From Woeseiaceae bacterium (lineage in GTDB: Bacteria; Pseudomonadota; Gammaproteobacteria; Steroidobacterales; Woeseiaceae): a stretch of DNA of 52,369 nt. Below, in pieces: positions 42,649 to 50,134 of the stretch; within the stretch, counting starts at the first letter, position 1; each line of letters begins with the position of its first letter. The stretch spans positions 1-52,369 of the forward strand of contig JABDQH010000036.1 in the NCBI GenBank assembly GCA_013042375.1. The letters are read 5' to 3'. The position numbers were made by a program, and so were the translations under genes. The notes under the pieces were generated by a model. That model was not told where the DNA came from and made no database searches. It was given only the letters and a program-made list of their open reading frames with translations.

Positions 42649-44159
42649 CTTGCCAATTTCCGCGCCGGCGTGCGCTTGCTCTGGGCCTTGCGCGTCTTCG
42701 CGGGCTTACCGTAGTGCTCGATGTGCCGTTCCTCGTAGTCGCGCACGATCGGGTCGAGCGTTCGCGAAATCATCGTCTGCGATCGAATGCGTTCGATGCG
42801 CGGCCACGTAGAGCGCTCTCCCTGGTCGATCAGGTCGGCGATCTCTTCGGGCGAACGCCACGACAACGCCCGCAGCGGGTTGTGCAGTTTGCTGAGCGGC
42901 GCAATCGTGATATCGCCGACGTAGCTCTGGTTGATGATCGACAACGCCGAGCTCGTCACGCGTTCGACTTCGGGCACCCAGCTCAGGGGCTTTTCGAATA
43001 TCGCGGCGCTCGCATTGATCCAGGCACGCGCAGTGTCGATCGCCGCGTATTTTATTTCGGAGACAGCGTCGGTCTTGCGCTTGGTCGTATCGATAAAGGG
43101 AATCACGTAGGGATTCGTCTGGCTGACGATGAAATGATTGACGCCATACAGGCGCGCCAGGCGTTTCGCGGGCAGGTCTTCGCTCAACGATCCGTCAACC
43201 CACTTACGCGAACCGTGGTAGGCCTGACGTTCGCCCTGGTCGTTCTTCGCCATCAGGACCACGGGTGGGAAGAACCCGGGGATTGCTGTCGACGCCAGTA
43301 CGGCCTCGCGCACGAACACGTTCGGGGACGTTTCGGCGTTGAGCAGGCGTGACTTCTGGTGATTCTCGGCCGGCGCGACCGGCACGTTCATGTGACGCCC
43401 GGTCAGTTTGCAGGACTCCTCGAACGTCAGGTCGGGCAGGAAATCCTCGAGTGCCTCCCAGATATCATCGACCGTCATACGCTCCGTGCCGACCCTGGCG
43501 AGAATGCGTCGCAGCAGACCTGAGGTCTCCTCGCGGTCATGCTGTATGCCCCCTTCGAACAACTCGTCGAGTTCCTCCTCAGGGCTGGCGCAGACGACGC
43601 TACCGACGAACGCGCCACCGCTCGAACCCGAGATGATGTCGGGCAGCAGGCGTTCCTGCCACAGGGCCTTCGCCACGCCGAGGTGGAAATAGAGCAGCGT
43701 TCCCGACCCGCTCATCATCAGCGCGGAGCGGCCGAAGCAATGGCTGGCGCGCTGGAAGAAATCGAGCTTTTCCTCGAAGTCGATACTGTCGACTTCGGGA
43801 TTTGCCAGGTGCTCGAGCGACTCGGCAATCTCCGTGACGTAGTCTTCGATCAGGTACTTGGTGCCGACCTTGGACTTGCCCCACAGCTCATTCTTGCCCA
43901 TGCCGCCCATGTTGCCGTGGATGCCCTCATTGAGGGCGAACAGCAGGCTGCGGTCATCTTCTCTCTCGCGCAGGTTCTGGAGGTGGTCGAGCCGCTCGCG
44001 AATCGACACGAAGTCGTAGCGTCGCGAATAGTCGATCTCGCGCCAACGCATTGCGCCGGACTCCTCGTCGTGCTCGAGAGCAGCTTCCCGCCACTCCTCG
44101 TAGCTCTTGGCCGACGCCATCGCCGCTTCGAGTTTTTTCAGGCGGCCTGGAAATACCAA
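42645..44159 (-). CDS. Patatin-like phospholipase with DUF3336-type N-terminus
   Basis: A 504-residue protein. Residues 1-140 match the DUF3336 region found in patatin/triacylglycerol-lipase-like proteins (YEEWREAALEHDE, RRYDFVSIRERL). The catalytic dyad is Ser180 in GSSGG and Asp322 in WVDGS, with the oxyanion glycines in MMSGSGTLLYFHLGV. It would hydrolyse acyl esters of phospholipids or glycerides. The basic C-terminus (TRKAQSKRTPARKL) is probably flexible. The start is TTG 44159, preceded by the full ribosome site AAGGAGGT seven bases away, which decides the start despite the weak codon. Confidence 0.9.
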   Translation of the reverse strand: MVFPGRLKKLEAAMASAKSYEEWREAALEHDEESGAMRWREIDYSRRYDFVSIRERLDHLQNLREREDDRSLLFALNEGIHGNMGGMGKNELWGKSKVGTKYLIEDYVTEIAESLEHLANPEVDSIDFEEKLDFFQRASHCFGRSALMMSGSGTLLYFHLGVAKALWQERLLPDIISGSSGGAFVGSVVCASPEEELDELFEGGIQHDREETSGLLRRILARVGTERMTVDDIWEALEDFLPDLTFEESCKLTGRHMNVPVAPAENHQKSRLLNAETSPNVFVREAVLASTAIPGFFPPVVLMAKNDQGERQAYHGSRKWVDGSLSEDLPAKRLARLYGVNHFIVSQTNPYVIPFIDTTKRKTDAVSEIKYAAIDTARAWINASAAIFEKPLSWVPEVERVTSSALSIINQSYVGDITIAPLSKLHNPLRALSWRSPEEIADLIDQGERSTWPRIERIRSQTMISRTLDPIVRDYEERHIEHYGKPAKTRKAQSKRTPARKLAS

Positions 44160-44175
44160 GTTTTCGACCTCCTTA

Positions 44176-45858
44176 TCAGGCGGCTCCCTGCCGGAGCTCC
44201 TCCGCCATCATCGCTGTCATGTCTATCTTCCGAATCTTACCAGTGACGGTCATCGGATACTCGTCGACGAAGCGGACATAACGCGGGATCTTGAAGTGCG
44301 CGATCTGGCCCCTGCAGAAGTCGCGTATCTCGTCCTCAGTCGCCGTCTCACCGCTCTTGAGCTGTATCCAGGCGCACACCTCCTCGCCCATCTTCGGGTC
44401 CGCTACGCCGAATACCTGCGCCTCGCTGACCTTCGGGTGCGTGAACAGGAACTCCTCGATCTCGCGCGGGTAGATGTTCTCGCCGCCGCGAATAATCATG
44501 TCCTTGATGCGGCCCGTGATGCGCACGTAGCCGTGCTCGTTCATCGTGCCGAGGTCGCCCGAATGCAGCCAGCCGTCGACGATGGTGTCGGCCGTCTTCT
44601 CGTCGTCGTTCCAGTAGCCCTTCATGACCGAGTAGCCGCGCGTGCAGATTTCGCCCTGTTCGCCGATCGGCACGACGCGGTTATCGGCGTCGACGATCTT
44701 CACCTCGATGTGCGGGATTGGCCGGCCAACCGTCTGCGTGCGGTTCTCGAGCGAGTCTTCGGGCAGCGTCATGTGATTGATCGGGCTCACTTCCGTCTGC
44801 CCGTAGCCGATCAGCACGTTCTCCATGTGCATGTCGCCGATGATGCGCCGCATCAGTTCCTCGGGGCAGGGCGCGCCCGCGATGATCCCGGTGCGCAGCG
44901 TCGACAGGTCGAAGGTCTCAAAATCGGGGTGGTCGAGCTCGGTGACGAACATCGTCGGCACACCGTGCAGCGCCGTGCATTTCTCGGCCTGCACGGCCTC
45001 GAGCGTCGACAGCGGATCATAGACCGGTGCCGCGAACACGATGGTCGCACCGTGCGTCACGGCGGCCAGCACGCCGAGCACCATGCCGAAACAGTGATAC
45101 AGCGGCACGGGAATGCAAAGGCGATCGTCGGGCGTCAGCCCCATACCTTTGCCGGCTTCGTATCCGTTATTCAGGATGTTGCAGTGCGTCAGCGTGGCGC
45201 CCTTCGGGTTGCCCGTGGTGCCGCTCGTGAACTGGATGTTGATCGCATCGTCGGGACCCAGTTTGGTCGCGAGTTCGCCGAGGCGTGTGTAGTGCTTCTC
45301 CTTGCCGAGCGAACAAACCTCCTCGAAGTTGAACATGCCGGGCGATTTCTCGTCGCCCATGCGAATGACCGTCATCAGCTGCGGCAGCTTGTCGGCCCGC
45401 AGGTAGCCGGGCTCGCAGGAGGCGAGTTCGGGCGCGAGCGCGCTGAGCATGTTCAGGTATTCGCTGGATTTGAACTTCTCGGCCGCGATGATCGCCTTGC
45501 ACTCGACCTTGTTGAGCGCGAACTCGAGCTCGAACAGCCGGTACGCCGGGTTGACGTTGACGAGGATGGCGCCGATCTTCGCGGTCGCGAACTGCGTCAT
45601 CACCCACTCGTAGCTGTTGGGTCCCCAGATGCCGACGCGATCCCCGGGCTTGATGCCGAGGGCGAGCAGGCCGGTCGCGAGCCGGTCGACCTGGCGCTTG
45701 AGTTCCTGGTACGACCAGCGCACGCCCTGGTGCCTGACTATCAGGGCGGGGTTGCCCGGGTGCTGTGTGACGACCCGGTCGAAACAGGTGCCGATGGTCT
45801 CGTAGAGAAGCTGACCGGATCCTTCACCGGTTATATAGCTTTGGGTTAGTCTGGCCAT
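44176..45858 (-). CDS. Fatty acyl-CoA synthetase (medium-chain/ACSF2-like AMP-binding ligase)
   Basis: A 560-residue ANL ligase: IQFTSGTTGNPKGA, YGQTEVSP, WLHSGDLGTMNEHGYVRITGR and the C-terminal TVTGKIRK with the catalytic lysine. The pattern VPLYHCFGMV and GGENIYPREIEEFL matches the ACSF2/medium-to-long-chain fatty acyl-CoA synthetase branch. It activates free fatty acids for beta-oxidation or lipid synthesis. It is the first gene of the leftward lipid operon (ligase, patatin, hydrolase, AlaX) and divergent from a cNMP-binding protein. No FadR-like operator is evident in the gap. Confidence 0.9.
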   Translation of the reverse strand: MARLTQSYITGEGSGQLLYETIGTCFDRVVTQHPGNPALIVRHQGVRWSYQELKRQVDRLATGLLALGIKPGDRVGIWGPNSYEWVMTQFATAKIGAILVNVNPAYRLFELEFALNKVECKAIIAAEKFKSSEYLNMLSALAPELASCEPGYLRADKLPQLMTVIRMGDEKSPGMFNFEEVCSLGKEKHYTRLGELATKLGPDDAINIQFTSGTTGNPKGATLTHCNILNNGYEAGKGMGLTPDDRLCIPVPLYHCFGMVLGVLAAVTHGATIVFAAPVYDPLSTLEAVQAEKCTALHGVPTMFVTELDHPDFETFDLSTLRTGIIAGAPCPEELMRRIIGDMHMENVLIGYGQTEVSPINHMTLPEDSLENRTQTVGRPIPHIEVKIVDADNRVVPIGEQGEICTRGYSVMKGYWNDDEKTADTIVDGWLHSGDLGTMNEHGYVRITGRIKDMIIRGGENIYPREIEEFLFTHPKVSEAQVFGVADPKMGEEVCAWIQLKSGETATEDEIRDFCRGQIAHFKIPRYVRFVDEYPMTVTGKIRKIDMTAMMAEELRQGAA

Positions 45859-45959
45859 GCGGGTATTTTCCGCCTGTGCCCGGCAGGCCCCAGTGTGGCT
45901 TGCCCCAATTGACCTCGTATTTTCCGCAGCCGATAGTGGCTGCCATGGGGGATGCCGCT

Positions 45960-46439
45960 ATGAACGACATTGTCAAACTGCTCGACCACTCGCCGCTCGG
46001 CGCCGAACTCTCCGACAAGGAAGAAGAATTCCTCGCCGGCCTCATGGAAGAGCGCCGGCTCCAGGACGGCGAGTTCCTGATTCGCGACGGCGACACCGAC
46101 GATCGCCTGCACGTGATCGTCACGGGCAAGGTCGAGGTCGTGAAGCGCACCGGGGCAGACGACTACGCCAACCTTGCGGTGCTGCGCGACGGCGAGCTCG
46201 CGGGCGAACTCAGCTTCATCGACGGCACCCCGCACACGGTCGGGCTGCGCGCGCTTTGCGATACCCACGTCGTGTCGCTGACGCGCGAGGCGTTCGAGGG
46301 GATCATCGAGTCACACCCGCGGCTCGTCTACAAGGTGATGCGCGTCGTCGCCAGCTCGGCCCACCGCATCGTGCACCGCATGAACACCGAGTTCGTAGAA
46401 CTCTCGAATTACATTTTCAAGCAGCACGGGCGCTACTAG
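45960..46439 (+). CDS. Single-domain cyclic-nucleotide-binding protein
   Basis: A 159-residue protein consisting of one CAP_ED domain (about 15-130) with DRLHVIVTGKVEVV and DGELAGELSFIDGTPHT, where the phosphate-binding arginine of true cAMP sites is not obvious. A C-terminal helix follows, and there is no DNA-binding domain, so it is not a Crp-type activator. The start at 45960 is chosen because GGGGGA lies seven bases upstream; ATG 45945 would add five residues. It is followed within ten bases by an inverted repeat cluster that may terminate it. Role unknown. Confidence 0.8.
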   Translation: MNDIVKLLDHSPLGAELSDKEEEFLAGLMEERRLQDGEFLIRDGDTDDRLHVIVTGKVEVVKRTGADDYANLAVLRDGELAGELSFIDGTPHTVGLRALCDTHVVSLTREAFEGIIESHPRLVYKVMRVVASSAHRIVHRMNTEFVELSNYIFKQHGRY

Positions 46440-46445
46440 CGGAAA

Positions 46446-46529
46446 AAAAGGGGTCAGACCTTTTTAACATTGACGATTGTTAAAAAGGTCTGACCCCCTT
46501 TTCGTTAAAAAGGTCTGACTCCCTTTTCC
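46446..46529. repeat. Inverted repeat with third copy, GGGGTCAGACC-type dispersed element
   Basis: The left arm (46446-46469, AAAAAGGGGTCAGACCTTTT followed by TAACA) and right arm (46478-46502) are near-perfect inverted copies around the loop TTGACGAT. A third copy lies directly after, at 46504-46529, in the same orientation as the right arm with one change (GACTCCC for GACCCCC). GGGGTCAGACC-type sequences recur in many proteobacterial genomes, and I recall them near REP-associated transposases; none is present here. The structure can also terminate transcription both ways because each arm carries A/T runs. Confidence 0.8.
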
Positions 46530-46581
46530 GGCGCGAGGTCGAGACCTTTATCGAATCGACCGCGCGCTGAGCAAGCTCTGT

Positions 46582-48621
46582 TCACGCGCTCTCGGCCGTC
46601 GCCTCTTTGAGTTCCTTGAGCTGCAACGCCGGGACTTCGGCGTAATGGCTGAAGTCCATCGTGAAGTTGCCTTCGCCGCCGGTCAGCGACTTGAGCCGCG
46701 AGTGATACCCCTGTAGCTCCTGCAGCGGTACCTGGCCCGTGACCAGTGCCCGGCCGTCCGGCAGCGCGTCCGTTCCCGTGATCATCCCGCGCATGCCCGA
46801 AAGATCGCCCGTGACGCCACCGACGGCATCGGGCGGAATCGTGAACTCGGCGTTGACGATCGGCTCCATGACGATCGGCCTGGCTTTGGCGACGGCCTCG
46901 AGGAAGGCCTTCTTGCCGGCCTGGACGAACGCGATTTCCTTCGAGTCGACCGAGTGATGCTTGCCGTCATACACGGTGACCCGGATGTCCTGCATCGGGT
47001 AGCCGTTGATGGCGCCCTCGACCATCGCCAGCTTGACGCCGTTCTCCACGGCCGAAATGAACTGGCTCGGGATGGCGCCGCCGACGACTTTGCTCCCGAA
47101 CTCGAAGCCTTCGCCTTGCGGCAGAGGCTCGACGCGCAGGTACACCTCGCCGAACTGGCCGGCGCCGCCGGTCTGCTTCTTGTGGCGATGATGGCCTTCC
47201 GCATTGGCTGTAATGGTCTCGCGGTATGCAATCGACGGCAGCTGCGTGATGACCTCGATGTCGCTGCGGTCCTTCATCTGCTGCAGGATCGTCGCGAGGT
47301 GCAACTCGCCGAGACCGCGCAATACGACTTCGTTGAGCGAGACGATGTGCTCGACCTGGATTGACGGGTCTTCCGCCTCGGCCGTGTGCAGGGCATCAGA
47401 GACCTTCTGCGCTTCCTTGTCCTCCCTCGGCCGGATCGCGAGGCCGAACATAGGGCGCGGCAGCTTTATCGGCTTCAGGTGGAAATGATCCTCGTCGTGC
47501 GAATCGTGCAGGACGGCATCGTAATGCGCCTCCTCGACCCGCGGCACGGCGCAGATGTCACCAGGGACTGCCGTCTCCTTCCTGTCGTGCTTTTCGCCAT
47601 TGACCTTGAGCAACTGCGAGGCCTTGAACGGCTTGCGCGCGTCGCCGACGTACAGCTGGTTGCCCGCGTTGATGGTCCCCTGGTGGATACGGAACAAAGC
47701 CAGGCGTCCCTTGAAGGGGTCCACGTTGACCATGAACACGTGCGCGATCGCGTGTGCATTCGGGTCCGGATTTACGCTGACCTCTTTGGCGTCAGCGCCT
47801 TCGCCCTTGAGGAAGATCGGCGGGTTGGCCTCGGTCGGATTGGGCATCAGCCGCTCGAAGATCTGCAGCAGCTGGCGAATGCCGATACCGGTCTGGGCCG
47901 AGACGAAACACACGGGAACGAGATGTTCCTCGCGCAGCGCCTTCTCGAACGGGTCGTGCAGCTGTTCGGGCTCGAGTTCCTCACCCTGCTCGAGATAGAT
48001 CTCCATCAGGGCCTCGTCGACTTCGACGACCTGGTCGACGATCTGCGTGTGGGCCTCGCCGACGGAACTGAAGGCGGTCTCGTCGCCCTCGAGCTGGAAG
48101 AAACAATCAACGACCTTGGAGCCATCGGCCGTCGGCAGGTTCATGGGCAGGCATTCCTTGCCGAATGCCTCCTGGATTTCGTTGAACACCTTCTCGAAAT
48201 CGACGCCTTCGGCGTCGATCTGGTTGACGATGATCATGCGGCACTTGCGCTGCTCATGGGCGGCCCGCATCATGCGGCGCGCCATCTCCTCGACACCCTC
48301 GGTGGCGTTAATGACGACGGCGGCCGTTTCCGTCGCCGGCATGACCGACAGGGCACGCCCGTAAAAATCACGGTACCCCGGCGTGTCGATCAGGTTGACG
48401 TGGATGCCTTCGTGGTCGAGATGACAGACCGAGTTGTACTGCGAGTGGCCGATTTCTTTTTCGCGGTCGGTGAAATCGGAAACCGTCGTGCCTCTTTCGA
48501 TCGAGCCCTTTTCCGGGATCTTGCCGCCTGCATGGAGCAGGGCCTCGGTGAGCAGGGTTTTCCCGGCATGGCTCGGTCCCACAAGGCAAACGTTGCGAAT
48601 ATCGGCAGTAGAATAGGGCAT
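46582..48621 (-). CDS. EF-G-like translational GTPase with non-canonical switch II
   Basis: A 679-residue, five-domain EF-G paralogue. The P-loop is GPSHAGKT (15-22) instead of GHVDAGKT; G3 is DTPGYRDF with Tyr83 where EF-G has the GTPase-assisting His; G4 is VNQID (Asn133, Asp136) instead of NKMD. Domain IV contains QTGGAGQFGEV and domain V is complete. It belongs with the 'elongation factor G-like' group (FusA2-like), whose roles in bacteria are poorly defined and may concern stress or ribosome recycling. It is monocistronic, far from str-operon genes. Sequence outside these changes looks intact, so loss of GTPase function is not certain. Confidence 0.88.
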   Translation of the reverse strand: MPYSTADIRNVCLVGPSHAGKTLLTEALLHAGGKIPEKGSIERGTTVSDFTDREKEIGHSQYNSVCHLDHEGIHVNLIDTPGYRDFYGRALSVMPATETAAVVINATEGVEEMARRMMRAAHEQRKCRMIIVNQIDAEGVDFEKVFNEIQEAFGKECLPMNLPTADGSKVVDCFFQLEGDETAFSSVGEAHTQIVDQVVEVDEALMEIYLEQGEELEPEQLHDPFEKALREEHLVPVCFVSAQTGIGIRQLLQIFERLMPNPTEANPPIFLKGEGADAKEVSVNPDPNAHAIAHVFMVNVDPFKGRLALFRIHQGTINAGNQLYVGDARKPFKASQLLKVNGEKHDRKETAVPGDICAVPRVEEAHYDAVLHDSHDEDHFHLKPIKLPRPMFGLAIRPREDKEAQKVSDALHTAEAEDPSIQVEHIVSLNEVVLRGLGELHLATILQQMKDRSDIEVITQLPSIAYRETITANAEGHHRHKKQTGGAGQFGEVYLRVEPLPQGEGFEFGSKVVGGAIPSQFISAVENGVKLAMVEGAINGYPMQDIRVTVYDGKHHSVDSKEIAFVQAGKKAFLEAVAKARPIVMEPIVNAEFTIPPDAVGGVTGDLSGMRGMITGTDALPDGRALVTGQVPLQELQGYHSRLKSLTGGEGNFTMDFSHYAEVPALQLKELKEATAESA

Positions 48622-48733
48622 GAACTGGTCCTCTCGGTCTCGTTGTGCGACAAGCTTAGCGCGCTGAAAAACTAGCGAATATTTCGGTTTATCACCAATA
48701 CTCTGGCGTTCCGTGGGGCCTGCGCCCGGCGCG

Positions 48734-50017
48734 CTACTGCTTCGCTTTTATTATTTCGCCGCCTTTCATTATAAGCGCCAGGTTCGTTTCTGGCTCGGCC
48801 AAAACGGACAGATCCTCGAGCACGTCACCGTTGTGCAGCAGCAGGTCGGCGACCCAGCCCTCGCGAATCTCGCCAAATTTGCCGTGGCGATTGAGTTTGC
48901 CGGCCATGCGGACGATCTCGGCGGCCTGCGACGTCGCCTGGCGCAGCACCTCGACATTCGACCAGAACTTCGCGCGCTCGGTGAATTCCTGCGGCAGGGC
49001 GTGGTATTCGCCGAAGATGAAGTCCGTGGCAAAGCCGGTCCTGATGTCGTACTTCCTGATGAGCCGGATCAGGTTCTCCTGGCCCGAACGCACGAGCTCC
49101 GCCTTTTCCACCTGGAACGGGGTCAGGTTCTCCATGCCGAGGAGCTGGCGGAAGATCACGAGCTGGGTGCTGATCGCCACGTCGTTGTCCTTGACGAGTT
49201 TCGCGGTCGCATCATCGATGAGCAGGCCGTGCTCGACGCACTTGACGCCGTTCTCGACGAGGCGCGTCACGGCCTCGCTCGTGTAGGCGTGTGCAAGCAC
49301 GTAGGTGCCCCAGTCGCCCGCGGCCTGCACGGCGGCGCGGATTTCGCCGGGGGAGGGCTGCAGCGAGTGGATCGGGTCGTAGTCCGACATGACGCCGCCA
49401 CCGCCCATGATCTTGATCTGCGTGGCGCCGTTTTTGAGGTTCTCCCGCACGGCCACCAGGGTCGCGTCGACGCCGTCGGCGAGAATCGCGTTGTCGGCGG
49501 GCATGTACGGGCTCGTGCCGGCATGGGCAGGGTGTTGCTCATGGCCCATGCGCCAGTCACCGTGCCCGGCGGTCTGCGACACGATCGCGCCCGACGGGAA
49601 CACGCGCGGCCCGTAAATACTGCCTGAGTTGTAGGCGCGCGCGAGGTCGGGATGCGTACCGCCGGCGTCGCGGATCGTCGTGAAGCCGTGATCGAGGAAG
49701 AACTTCGCCGCGGCGACGGAAGTCGCGCCGACCGCGGTCGCATGATGGCGCCCGCGAGAGTGCATCGTCAGGTGCACGTGCAGGTCGATGAAGCCCGGCG
49801 TCAGGATGCGCTGGCTGCCGGCGATGACGGTGGCGCCGGCCGGCGCTGCTATCGCAGCGGTGGAGATCGTGTCGATGAGCCCGTCGACGACGAGAACGTT
49901 TCCGGCTCTGAGCGTTGCATCGACGCCGTTGAAGATACGCACGTCCTCGATGAGGACGGTGTCGGCGCGGGCCGCAAATGCGGCGCACAGCGTGGCGAGC
50001 AAGATCAAGTGGCGCAT
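48734..50017 (-). CDS. Secreted metal-dependent amidohydrolase
   Basis: A 427-residue protein with a signal peptide (LILLATLCAAFAARA) and an amidohydrolase barrel. The metal-binding HxH is in GFIDLHVHL; later ligands include KIMGGGG in the carboxylysine region, AHAY, CVEHG and the Asp in FATDF. It is close to imidazolonepropionase-like and prolidase-like periplasmic amidohydrolases (PepQ/Sgx9260 type), which often cleave acyl-proline or dipeptide substrates. The start at 50017 puts the signal peptide at the N-terminus; the frame stays open to 50116 but that part is not protein-like. Next gene upstream is the octaheme cytochrome, separated by a strong terminator. Confidence 0.88.
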   Translation of the reverse strand: MRHLILLATLCAAFAARADTVLIEDVRIFNGVDATLRAGNVLVVDGLIDTISTAAIAAPAGATVIAGSQRILTPGFIDLHVHLTMHSRGRHHATAVGATSVAAAKFFLDHGFTTIRDAGGTHPDLARAYNSGSIYGPRVFPSGAIVSQTAGHGDWRMGHEQHPAHAGTSPYMPADNAILADGVDATLVAVRENLKNGATQIKIMGGGGVMSDYDPIHSLQPSPGEIRAAVQAAGDWGTYVLAHAYTSEAVTRLVENGVKCVEHGLLIDDATAKLVKDNDVAISTQLVIFRQLLGMENLTPFQVEKAELVRSGQENLIRLIRKYDIRTGFATDFIFGEYHALPQEFTERAKFWSNVEVLRQATSQAAEIVRMAGKLNRHGKFGEIREGWVADLLLHNGDVLEDLSVLAEPETNLALIMKGGEIIKAKQ

Positions 50018-50066
50018 GGGTAGTCCTGGTCTGGTCTTGCCGCCAATACTACCGTGAGAAGCCGGG

Positions 50067-50096
50067 AAAAAAAGAGGCGCCCAGGACGGGCGCCTC
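50067..50096 (-). terminator. Intrinsic terminator after the octaheme cytochrome gene
   Basis: On the minus strand GAGGCGCCC and GGGCGCCTC form a perfect nine-base-pair stem with a five-base loop, followed by TTTTTTT. It separates the octaheme gene from the amidohydrolase gene, which must therefore have its own promoter in the 50 bases that follow. Confidence 0.93.
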
Positions 50097-50134
50097 CAGA
50101 CTGCCGTTGAAATCAACGGCGGGGGGGTAGTGAA

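Noticed and set aside
47386-48675. 429-codon plus-strand frame opposite the EF-G-like gene
   Set aside because: Shadow of a conserved five-domain GTPase.
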